Assembly: GCF_003573695.1 (NCBI RefSeq)
Contig: NC_039362.1
Coordinates: 1,958,929-2,022,928, forward strand
Direction: 5' to 3'
Source: Papaver somniferum
Taxonomy: Eukaryota; Streptophyta; Magnoliopsida; Ranunculales; Papaveraceae
DNA length: 64,000 bases
Made by a program: the position numbers and the translations under genes. Below are positions 43,857 through 54,603 of the stretch, piece after piece. Numbering within the stretch: the first letter of the stretch is position 1; each line of letters opens with the position of its first letter. The notes under the pieces were generated by a model, which worked only from the letters and a program-made list of their open reading frames with translations, had not been told where the DNA came from and searched no databases.

Positions 43857-44861
43857 ATGTATGACTGGGGACTGCTCACTACAGTGCACATTAAAGTAAA
43901 TGAGTTCAAAAGGGTGTTCGTCGATGTTGGTACCGCTGTCAACATCATCCCTTTGAAAACTCTCAGAGCTTCCGGTATTACTCGGCAGGAAGCCACCCAC
44001 GCTCCCATAGCAATTAGGGACCACGAAGGAATCTCCAGAGACGCATACGGCTTCATCATTCTCAAAGTTACGGAAAGATTGATCTGCACTGAGGTCAAGT
44101 TTTTCATAATCCGGGAAGACCCTGTATACGACATGGTCCTTGGAAGAACTTGGATTCATGCCGGAAGGATAACGATGCCTTCAACACATCCTGTCATCGA
44201 CAAGGATTCCGAGTCGGAAGACGAAGAAGAGGAAACACCACTATTTGAGCATCTGGAAGAAGTAAAAACTTTGATGGGGCTTACGCAGGAACTTGGAGAA
44301 AATCCGCACACCTTTTTCAGAAGGTTTCGAGCTCAGGCAAGTCTTATTCCTCCTCATGCTCCAATATTACCAATGTTCAAATACGCTACTATGGTCCAGG
44401 GACTTCTCCCCATGAAAAATTTAGCAGTCATCAAAAGCTATGAGTGGGTAACTTCACCTCAGCAATATTACACTCAATGGTTGGATTCAGAACTTCTTCA
44501 AATCGGTCACTCCATCGAGAGGTTTATTTCTGAAGACCTGGCTAAGCATGATCAACACTATGCTGGATACTCTCTTCCGCGCGAGTGTCCATGTGTGCCA
44601 CAATCGTGGAATTCCGTCAAACAGGGAATTCCGAATCAGCGGAAGATATTCAAGGCACGATCGACCAAGCCTAACAAGTTTCATGAAGGGGACCTGGTTC
44701 TCAAAGCAGTTCAGCGCGGTCTTCATTCTACAAAGAACTCCAATTGGGAAGGACCATTCATGGTCGCTAAGTCTGTGGCCGGAGGATACTACAAATTGAT
44801 CAACACAGATGGCAGAACCCTACCAGTAATTCACGAAAATTGGCCCAAGGCGTTTATCTGA
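43857..44861 (+). CDS. Element D ORF2: protease fused to integrase C-terminus, no reverse transcriptase
   Basis: An intact 334-codon frame. Residues about 10-110 form an aspartic-protease-like fold: VFVDVGTAVNII has the catalytic Asp, but DVG replaces the usual D-S/T-G or D-G-G, and VYDMVLGRTWIHAG is the second conserved block. An acidic linker (DSESEDEEEE) follows, then a stretch resembling gag again (ENPHTFFRRFRAQASLIPPH). The last 65 residues match an integrase C-terminal domain (FHEGDLVLKA, NWEGPFMVAKSVAGGYYKL). RT, RNase H and the integrase core are missing with no stop or shift, so a clean internal deletion or fusion was probably fixed in this family. Whether it makes an active protein is unknown. 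Confidence 0.75.
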   Translation: MYDWGLLTTVHIKVNEFKRVFVDVGTAVNIIPLKTLRASGITRQEATHAPIAIRDHEGISRDAYGFIILKVTERLICTEVKFFIIREDPVYDMVLGRTWIHAGRITMPSTHPVIDKDSESEDEEEETPLFEHLEEVKTLMGLTQELGENPHTFFRRFRAQASLIPPHAPILPMFKYATMVQGLLPMKNLAVIKSYEWVTSPQQYYTQWLDSELLQIGHSIERFISEDLAKHDQHYAGYSLPRECPCVPQSWNSVKQGIPNQRKIFKARSTKPNKFHEGDLVLKAVQRGLHSTKNSNWEGPFMVAKSVAGGYYKLINTDGRTLPVIHENWPKAFI

Positions 44862-45130
44862 AATTATTGGACATTCCAGGTATTGGGCGTTCGAAGCATT
44901 CATGGTGTTTGGATTTAACATTCATGATTTTCTTTCATTTGTATTTTAATTCCTCCAAAACATTTTCAAAACTTTCAATCAGTATTTGAATTCAGCAATT
45001 TATCAAAATTCAGTTCATATTTCATAAAAGAAAATATCTATCAAATCTACAAGAAAATCCTTAACCATCAGTCAATCCAAAACCATCTAAATATCAAAAC
45101 CCAAGTATAAACCTCACATCTCTCAGAAGT
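44862..45130. other. Short convergent spacer between sense ORF2 and antisense PMD gene
   Basis: AT-rich, with no coding features. The sense and antisense genes end on either side, 269 bp apart. Confidence 0.6.
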
Positions 45131-48100
45131 TCAGAAGTTCAAGAGATCAGCAAGAAAAGGCTTTCGCTCATCAGCATCCTTCAAGATTTGCAAAGCCGTC
45201 CTCTCCTTGTTCAACTACTCGGTCAGCTTGGCAATCTTGTCCTCCTTCTCCTTCACAGCATCATCGGGAAAGGGTATGTTTTTCTCACATGAATCTTTGA
45301 TAACGTTTATTTTCTTACGAAGCCATTTCACGTTGAGGCCAAGTCTTTCTGAATTCTCCAAGTTAAACTCCCAATCAAAGAGTATATCTGGAGTCACGGT
45401 ATTCCTGGGTCTCGTATGCATATCACTCACGACACGCAAGATAACGCCTACTTGCATGGTTAAATCATAAGCACGCCCAAGGTTCCTTTCGACGATCATG
45501 TGTCCAACTTCTTCCATATCGTCTCGTACAAGCGTGCATATCCAATGGGAACGCTGAATCCACCGAGCAGTTCATGATACGGGAGTGAAGTGTTAAAGGG
45601 AGGATTGAAAGCAACCCCTGCAGTTGGATATTCATACACTATTATACGGTTCTCAGTCACTGGAGCGGCTTCCACGACCAAAGCAACAGTTCCTTCGGTA
45701 TTCTCCGCTGCTATCTCAGTTTCTTCTATCACTGAGGCAACAACCATCTGGTTTTCCATAACATCAGCAGCGACATTCTCATGGCCTCGAAGTGCAGGGA
45801 TGACTGTCTCTTCATAAATAACTTCGGAAGGGTTAGAGTTATCATCATTGGCTCCAGTATCCTCAACTTCGGTATTTAGAACCTAATACGAAGATTACAT
45901 GAGGTTAGACTCACGAAGCCAAAGGATATTATGAAACACAGTATACCCGCAAGAAAATATCATCAAAGTTCATCATACTATATTCAAGGCACGAGCAAAT
46001 AACATGAAAGTCATAAAAACACGTTTTACGATGAGTCCGTCTGAAGAAACTGAACTCTTCCCTGTACTAAGAGACGAACTGGGAGCAATCTACAAGAAAT
46101 CTGAGGATTTTCATATTCCATTCTCTTTGTATGGATGTCCTCTATGACATGTCAAAATTTCATGACAATCCGATGAACGAGCGAGTAGATGTGGCCAAAA
46201 TATCAGGTGATGCGCAATCTGAAAAAGTTCTGGAAGTCTCCTGGAAGTTTACTATTTCGCCTTTTTCAGGCTCTGAACGTGCTAAAAACTTAAAAAGCTT
46301 CTTTGAAAAATCTTGGAAATTTTCCGGGCTTGAATTTTCACATGCAGATCATCAAAATCCGACTCTGTACGAAGATTCGACAGCGTTTTTACTAAAAAGC
46401 TGGGTTCTAAATTTTCTAACGACGAAATTCGACTATGTTTTCATATATTCACATGGGTTCTCATTCATTCATTCACAAGTCAGCACTTTTATACTTCTAT
46501 GAAGAATATACAGGATATATACTTACTTGAGGAGTCTCCAAAGTGTCCAAGGGGTTGGAATCGTCCACATCAACGACAAGAGGAACATCACTTCCATCCG
46601 GCTCCGAATCTTGGGAATTACCTCCATTCCCATTCCCAGAGGATGATTGAGTTCCAGAATTCTCCATCTCCATGACGACATACTCTTGTACACGTCCTTT
46701 ACAATCAATATTTTCATCTATGAAGCACCACATTTGAACATGTGAATAAATACTTACAGTTTCTTCGTCACTCGAATCAGCGATTGCTTGTTCAGTAGCA
46801 GAAAATTGAAGACCTTCAAGACTTGATGGAGTAAAATTCTGCAACAAAATTAACAACATTGGCTTCATGATTCTAATGTTAATAGTAATGAAAGTCACTG
46901 TGATAAATATTGGGAACTCAACAAAGAACGAATTGGGGACTTCACGGTATTAGGTAACAACTTATAACTTTTGTTCCTTCCTTCTCCGTCGTGAACAACT
47001 TCTCCAATATATGAAAAATCTGCATGGATTCGAGGTCTTACGCTACGACCGTCCTGTAAATAATTCAATAACATGATCAGAATACAGTTACCATGGTTTC
47101 ATAAAAGGCATGTGGAGAATCTTACTTGAGAACATCCTGGAGATCATTTTCGTTTATCACCAGAAAGGTACTTCAGTCTTGGTCGACTAGAGATCATCTC
47201 AGCAGACGGAGGAATCTTCAGTGGAGGCTGACTAACTGTCACGAATTCATGCAACCTCTCAAATTATTGATGCCATAATTCTATATAACCTGGGGTTACA
47301 TATGCAAATCTATCATAACCAGGAAACCAGTAACTACTCCCTTACACGTGAGTGTGATCTAAACGAGACACAAGCTGATCAATTGATGGTTTCCTTCTAC
47401 AGGTAGTTGGAACACATTGATCCATACCCATTTGTCGAGCCTCCCTATCAATGTTGTATTCTTCTACGGCCCACTCTCCATGCATAACGGATAACAAGTG
47501 ACCAGGAGTACAACTCAACATGAAGGATCTCTCACCATCATTCGGGTTAGCACCAGATTTCAGAGTCGTGCTCTCTCCAGTATTGAAAGTCGTTGGTTGA
47601 GAAACATAATCAGGAACCGACACCCACGGACGAAAGTCGAACTCCGATTTTTCATCCAATACATCAATGAGGCGTGCTTTCGACCGAGGCTGCTTTGTAG
47701 ACCAGCGCATAATTCTGGCATTATCTTTCTCGGCGAAGATGTGACGGGCATCAGTATTTGGTCCTTGCAAGATATTACGTGGGATAGGCGCATAATTCTT
47801 GAAGTGTTCCCACATCAAAGCTTGAAGAAACATCGTGTTAACATAACACTCAATCTTCATGAAGCCATTCGACACGCTGGAATCTAACACCAAGGAGTCT
47901 AAGTTAGAATACAAGGAACCCAGGAATAAGCTACCTATTGGGAGTTGCTCACCTTGAGCCATCTTAATAGAAAAAGGGATTACTAAAGGCTTCAACAAAT
48001 GTCCACTTTCTTCGAATATGTCTCTGGATAACCATAAGCATAAGAAAGCGGAAATAGGTAACATACCGGTGATGGGACTATCATAAACTTCATCTCTTGG

Positions 48101-48871
48101 CCAACAACGTGTCAACCAATGGGCATAACAACCTTTACTACCAGACGCCTTGTTCACTTCTTCAATTGCAGCTGTCAGAGTGTCAAAAACCACTTTTTCC
48201 TCATCCGAAAGACCTCCATAGAAATTACCTGTAATCGGGAGATGCATCAAAGCAGCCACATCTTCTAAGGTAACAGTAAATTCTCCCCATATACATATGA
48301 AGGTGTGAGTGGGAACACACCAACGAGCCAGCAAAGCCACGATACTTTTCACATCATGATTAATAGACAAGTCTCCAGAAGCTTGAATAGCTCTCGTCAC
48401 TTGTGCCTGGTTGAGCATAGCCCTGACATGAGGGAAGCCCAACATATGCCTCGCCCATCTAGAATTTTTTTCCAAAGGGCGTCGAGAAAGCTTAAACTCT
48501 ATGGTAGATGCAAGTAAAAGCCCTCGTTCGAGACAAAGCCGTATTACCATGTTCGGGGTCACCAATTTATTCTGGGTCACAGTCCTAGGGTTGATCAGAA
48601 GACGATATACTGGGGATTTGAGATATGCTTCAGCTCCTTTTGGATCCTCCTCAAAGAATGCGTCGTCTATGTTCGGAATGTTCTTCACGCCAGTGGAATC
48701 CTCCTTGTCTTCACCAATGGAGGTATCGTACATGCATGCATCATCCCTGGAGATGTCATCATCAGTATGCGATTCGTCCCTTGAAGTATCGTTGGCTGGG
48801 GAATTGGTCATTTTGCTAAAAACAACTGCAAAGTCCACATTACATTCTACTTCAGTATGCTGTCCAGACAT
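45131..48871 (-). pseudogene. Spliced antisense gene with plant mobile domain (PMD) and coiled-coil C-terminus
   Basis: Five exons on the minus strand: 48871-47126, 47053 to about 46923, 46838-46758, 46717-46527 and 45882-45131. The borders are GT-AG except the exon 2 donor, which is TT here but GT in element E. Exon 1 opens MSGQHTEVECNVDFAVVF, has an acidic N-terminus, then a PMD of about 330 residues (LARWCVPTHTFICIWGEFTV, LEDVAALMHLPITGNFYGGL, GCYAHWLTRCWPRDE, ITGMLPISAFLCLWLSRDI). The first 509 codons are open, then stops occur at 47342 and about 47266. Exon 5 encodes YHELLGGFSVPIGYARLYET, then a frameshift near 45510 and a Lys/Glu-rich coiled coil (DAVKEKEDKIAKLTE). PMD proteins such as MAIN/MAIL1 act in silencing and cell maintenance, and PMDs also occur in transposons. 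Here it is element-borne. Confidence 0.75.
46125..46370 (+). other. Conserved segment inside intron 4 of the antisense gene
   Basis: On the sense strand an open frame (46131-46502) begins MDVLYDMSKFHDNP and contains EVSWKFTISPFSGSER. The same segment lies in the matching intron of E (60227-60015, minus) as MDVLYTISKIHINW and EVSWKFTVSPIS. Spacing and several residues are kept. Function unknown. It may be a conserved nucleotide element and not a protein. Confidence 0.5.
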
Positions 48872-50235
48872 GAATCAAGGAAATATGGCAAAAATGGTAA
48901 CTCCTAACTCTTACCTTTTGTGCTTCCACTAACAATAGTGATAGTAACGGTAGAGTTATCACCTCAAAATCGTTCGTCTCTTCGAAAACTGCAAAAACGA
49001 ACGAAACTTTATTAATTTCGAAACTGATTATTCATAAAATCACGGACACAATTTTCATAATGTGAACATTCACACAACTGACCTATGAAGTTCATAACAA
49101 TACAATATTCTATCGTAAATATATTGTCTAACTTTGAAGAATCCTCAAAACCCACGTTTTGATTTTTCGAAAAAAAAAACAGCAATTAATGCAACTTGCA
49201 TACATAAATTCTCAAGGATTTTATCTAACGAAAACAAACTCATGCAAATAAAATACATCATCATATTTTTCACAATATATGTCACGGCTGCATATATATA
49301 TATATATAAAACTATTTTTCCTTCGTATCGTCATTATTTGTCTTTAAAACGAAGGTTTATTTCAAAAAATATTGTGAAAGCTCACATCTCATACATATGA
49401 TAAAGTTTTGTATTTACATGAAATCTCATAAGCAAAATTTTATCACTGGACACAAGTTCATCATACATATTTTCCTTCGTGTCATCGTTATTTGTCTTTA
49501 AAACGAAAGATTATTCCGATTTCATGAAAATTCACTTCTTTTATGATAGAACCTTGGTACACATGAAAGCTCATAAATTAAGTTTTATCACTGAACCTAG
49601 GTTCATATACTAAAAAAAAAATCTCTCCTAAATCAGGGATTATAGTTAGTTTGCAAAACTAACGATCGAACGAACATACGTCTTCAAAAACAAAGGTTTT
49701 TTCATGAAACTCACACTAATATACACACATGTATATATATTCATCATGATCAAAACATGAACAACTCATGAAGGTCACAACATCAGCAAACATTAAAAAA
49801 AAAATGCACCTGGTCGGTTGGCCGGCGGCAGGTGGTGGTCCGGCAGCAGCGGGAACTTTCTCCTGCTGGCGTGAAGGTGCAGAGATGATGGAGAGATGGT
49901 CGGGGTGAAAAAAAGGTTTAATCCCTTTTGTATCAATTTTATTTCCAAAACCTAATTTTCTAAGGATTCCCTTATTGGGCCCGACCCGCGAATCCTAACC
50001 GACCACGGACTCGTCGTCCAAACCAGCGGTTCAACACCAATTTATGCTCATCAAACGACGCTCCAATCATGACATTGAAGCCTTCATCAAGTCGTGGTTT
50101 TCTCATGCTCTCTAAATCCCGTAACGTCTCAACTTACGACTAAGTTCAATTACTGGTATTATTATTTATGGTCGGAAAATCACCATTTAATGCTGACTGA
50201 GGAACACAACTTTCCTCAGTAAGCATGGGACTTAA
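48872..50235. other. D interior between antisense gene start and 3' LTR
   Basis: AT-rich, presumably holding the antisense promoter, although I cannot pick one. A repeated phrase (CCTTCGT.TCGT.ATTTGTCTTTAAAACGAAG, near 49320 and 49470) is visible. The end GCATGGGACTTAA before 50236 is the probable polypurine-tract region and recurs inverted at 58140 in E. Confidence 0.5.
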
Positions 50236-53200
50236 TGTAGATGGTGAATTTTCGACAAAGGCTAAAATCGTAAAGTCATAATTATACGAAGATCTGATTC
50301 AGCAATTAGACGTGAGTATCGAGACACGGGTCTCTCATCGAATTCTCAACGGAGAGTACTTTCTCTCAGAGTACATGTAGATATGTAGTCTCACGACTGG
50401 ACAACGACATATCTCATGAATACTGAATACTTTCGGTGATTATTTCTATATAGTATCATGAGATAGACGGCTCCTAGACAGCTTGCTCTGTTAGTATAGA
50501 GCGATAACGTCTTCAGGAACAAACAACAAGTTTACCCTGACTATATAAAGGATATGACTTACCAACAAGCTCATATCGGGATAATTAATGCTCCTAGACA
50601 GCTCGCTCTGCTAGTATAGAGCCACAAAGTTAATTATTCCTAATTAAGATTAATTCTGCCGTGACATTCACTACTGAATTCCCAGAATAATCTTTTATTG
50701 CTCCTATTCCATGGTCGAATCCACGCCTGATCCCATGGAATGGCAATAACAATCGCCCCTATTTCATGGTCGAATCTACGACATGATCCCATGAAATGGC
50801 AATAAAAAATTGTTTTGTATCTATGATCGAATCCACGTCTTTATCTCATAGAATAGCTATATTATCTCATTACTCCGATTTCATGATCGAATCCACAACT
50901 GGTCTCATAAATGGTAATAGATAAATCTTAATTACTCCGATTCTTTGGTCGAATCTACGATCCCATGGAATGGTAATGCTCACTTTATTATTCTGAATTC
51001 GTAGTCGAATCCTCAGCTGATCCTATGAATTAATAATAAACATCTTATTACTCAGTTTTGTTAACTATTCTCCACTGAATTCCAGAATTAGTAATAAATA
51101 ATCAACAATCAGGCGTCTGAGCTACTTCTAAGTAAGCCCCGATTCAAATGGTGAAGGTGTATTCAACGACGATACACTAACAGTCACCGCACGAACGAGT
51201 ATTTCAAAAATACAACGAAACGATGAACCTATGCAAAATAGAGAAGAAAATAATAAATAATTAAAAATATTGACCAGGATCCTGGGAGCACGGACACACA
51301 ACTGACCGACCGTGTCGTGGTCAATCCCACGCCATTTTTATATTTTAATGCATTTTTATTATTTTCCATGATTTGATGAAAATTCTCTCATTTTATCAAA
51401 TTTCCTTCGTCTCGAGGAAACTCCCCGGTTTCATGGTACTTTCATAAATCCATAAAAAATAATATAAAATTAAGGAAAGGAGTGTGGGGCGTGACCATTG
51501 GCCAACCGGCCATGGCTTGGTCCCAACCGGCCCCACACCCCACGGTTCCTTATTATTTTATTATTATTTCTCTAATTTCATGAAAAAACTCCTCGATTTC
51601 ATGGTATTTTGCACAAATCATCATATAATAATAAATAAAATAAAATTATGAAAAACTTGTGGGACCTGGCCACTAGCCGTCCGGCCATGCCCTAGCCGGT
51701 CCCACACGCTCTTTGCTTTATTATTTTATTATTATTTATCCTATTTTCCTTGAATTCATCAAATTCCTTGATTTTATGGTATTTCTCTCAAATTAGGAAA
51801 AATTCCCTCAAATCATCAAAATACCTAAAAATATTAAAAAAATTAGGGAAACTCGTGGGACCGGGCCCTAGCCTGCCGGCCGCGCCTCCACGGTCCCGCA
51901 CGCCCTTATTTTTATTATTTTAATATTTTTGCTTCCCTGAACTCATGAAAACTCCTTCAATTCATGGAAACTCCCTAAATTCATCAAATTTCTCAAAATT
52001 CATGAATTTTTCATAAAATCATCAAAATATTATAAAATTAAGGAAAACGCACCATGGGACCGTGGTCACGACCGGACGACCATATCTTGGCCACGGCGGT
52101 CCCACGCCTCATCATTCCTTATTTTATAATTATTTTTCATCATCTCATGGTGTTTTCCTCAGTTTCGTCGAAACCCTAATTTTGGCATATTTTCTCGAAT
52201 GGATGCTCAATTGCACGCCAGAAAATATCAAAATTCTCAGGACTGAGACGCGGACGCCTAGGGACACGAGCACGCTATCTTGACCGACCAAGATTGGCTC
52301 TTTGGCTCACGGAAGCTGGTCCCATCAATTTTCACAGTTTTGACCTAATTTGTACAATTGCTCGTATTAGGTCCAAAACTCTTCCAAACACTTTGGATTT
52401 TCATGAAGTGATCGTCAGGCGGTCACGTGATAACCCAGGGTCGGTTTCATGACTCCATGGTCGGTCCCTCGCTTCGTCATTATTAATTAGGTTTTCTCGC
52501 CTAAGGCTCAGACGAGCATTTTGAATAAATGATTAAGTCAGCATTTAATCATTCTTCCACCAACAAATCGTCAACTCTTCAGGAGTTCTTCGTATTTGCT
52601 CATGAGAGCATATGTACACTACATGGTTGATCCACGGTCCCATGTAGTCGCTCCCTCCTTCGTCCCATGGTTGAAATTTTGACGAACCATGAATTGATCA
52701 TCAATTGATTAAATTAGGGTTTCTGAATCCAAGGATCATCATTCCAGATTCCAACCTTAATAATTTTACGACGACCTCATGGTCATTAATTTTATTAATT
52801 ATGCTCGGTTCAACGACCAATATTCTAATTAATATTTTTGGTACGCTGCCAATAATCCTTCAGATGAGCAACACATGCTCAGACGATCAAATATTTAACA
52901 ATTCATCACATGAGCAACACTTGCTCAGATGATAAATATTTTCTCAGACCAAGGGATATTGGTTCAAAAATCAATATTCAATGATCCATCGAATGAGCAA
53001 TACTTGCTCACTTCATCGTAAGAACTATACCTCTGTCTCATGACATGTTCAACTCATGAGTTTCAGAACATCATGTTCAACTCAACAACTACATGGACTC
53101 ATCGTCCCATCAAACCACGAAGTCATCAATTGACTAACAAACCACGAGAGGTCAATCGTGTCACTTGGGGGTATATCACTTAGGGTTTTGGTCTGGCGGT

Positions 53201-53835
53201 CTACGGCACGTGTGTTCAAACACACGATGGAATGTGAGCAATTCGTGCAATCAGTTGAAGGAATTCACGAGGTAGTGGGTGGAAAATCGACCGAGTCTCC
53301 ACACGTTGAGCAACTGGTTTCAAACACGATCTCCACTTCCCCACTCCTTGATTCCATCAACTATCACACTTCATGGAATCATGGTGTCCACAATTCCAGC
53401 AATATAAATAAGTCTTTGAATCATGATTGAATCATCGGCATCATCAGTATCATCAATCTCACGTCAAACTGACAACACAAGATCATCAACTCATCAATTG
53501 AGCAACTACTATCAATTGAGCAATTTCAATCACTCAGAGCTTATCATATTCAAAATTCACACACCCACAATCTTAGATTACCATTGATTCAACACATTTC
53601 TCAGCTTCCCTCCTACAGATCAACCCATCCTCTCTTGTGTATGAATTTACTCTAGAACGGTCATTGTCTTGATTTAGGCCGGAGTACTACAGATTGATCT
53701 CTCGAATCTAAAGAACCCCCTTTGCAGCGGTGCATCTGTGTGAGGTTTAACATTTCACTCGGTTCGAGGAGTCTCCTATGTACGGTCGTCTCCTCAATTC
53801 CTTAAAAACCAGCAAATCGTTTTTCCCCATCTACA
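50236..53835 (+). repeat. 3' LTR of element D
   Basis: A 3,600-bp copy of 38487-42071, ending CCATCTACA before AAAGT. About seven differences in a 300-bp sample. In the six well-formed hairpin units it differs from the 5' LTR at only five sites, none inside the inner stems. Confidence 0.9.
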
Positions 53836-53840
53836 AAAGT

Positions 53841-54603
53841 GCTCATATGGCTAACCAATTGGTTAACTATTGTTGAACCAACAAATGTTCATGTTTGGGT
53901 ACGGTTACATAAACCCAAAATAGTACATTTCATATGTGTGTAACAAGCTAAGTTTTCGATCCAACGGTTGAAAGATATTAGCTTGAATCTAATCAGGTTT
54001 TCATCTAACGGTGAATATTGAACGCTTTGTTACCAAGATAACATTGATTGAAAACCCTGATTTGAAAGACTATATAAGGGAGAACTCTAGCAACTGGGAA
54101 ACTTAATCCCCACACCTCCTGTGTGATACTAGTTGTATTATCTAGAGTCGATTCTCCTTTAAACTTTGGTTTCTTCTTAAAAACCAGGATAACGACTTAA
54201 AGACTTCATTGGTATTGTGAAGCCAGACCGATACTACTTTCTCGTTGTTGTGTGATCTGATCATGCTGATTCGATCGTTTTGAGTATGACCGTAATGATT
54301 GGCTTGAGATATTTATCTCCGATAGGCAAGATAGAAAAGTAGTCACAAACATCTTCGTCTCATCGTTTGTGATTCCATAATATCTTCTTTCGCCGCGTCG
54401 ATTAGGATTATTGTGAGGTAATTGATAATACTAGGTTGTTCTTCGGGAATATAAGTCCGGGTTATCAATTGGTTCCTGTTCACCTTGATTTATCAAAAGA
54501 CGGAACAAAACTTGTAGGTTTATCTGTGGGAGACAGATTTATCTATTCTGTAGACTTTTCTGTGTGATACAGATTTGTTTATTAAAGTCTTCGACTTTGG
54601 ATC
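53841..54603 (+). repeat. 3' LTR of element A, second part, truncated
   Basis: Resumes with GCTCATATGGCTAACCAATT, includes TATATAAGG (54071-54079), and is cut after CTTCGACTTTGGATC, where E begins. The 5' LTR continues there as GTAGCAACTC. Confidence 0.85.

Larger units (their letters stand above)
38487..53835 (+). mobile_element. Element D: non-autonomous Tat/Ogre-like Ty3/gypsy retrotransposon with antisense PMD gene
   Basis: It is 15,349 bp long, flanked by AAAGT (38482-38486 and 53836-53840), with 3.6-kb LTRs (TGTAGATGG...CCATCTACA). The interior carries, in sense, gag then a protease/integrase-tail ORF, and in antisense a five-exon plant-mobile-domain gene converging on them. An additional antisense ORF between pol and the 3' LTR is known from the Tat lineage. 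Reverse transcriptase, RNase H and the integrase core are absent without scars in the reading frame. LTR copies differ by roughly 2-3% in the parts I compared, so D is younger than A and older than C. Confidence 0.85.
21122..54603 (+). mobile_element. Element A: non-autonomous copia-like (gag-only) LTR retrotransposon, host of the nest
   Basis: The 5' LTR is 21122-23449. The internal part is 23450-23659 plus 33848-37515. The 3' LTR is 37516-38486 plus 53841-54603, and its last 590 bp or so are missing. TGTTAG/CA ends, a primer-binding site of TGGTATTAGAGC form (initiator Met-tRNA type) and a purine tract AAAGGAGGAGA define a Ty1-copia-type element. The only coding region is gag; no protease, integrase or reverse transcriptase is found. 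This is the layout described for TR-GAG elements, which depend on partners. LTR copies differ at roughly one site in ten over the first 180 bp, so A is the oldest layer of the nest. Confidence 0.8.

Noticed and set aside
47498..48932. Plus-strand open frames over the PMD gene
   Set aside because: They are complements of the antisense PMD exon and have no recognisable domain.
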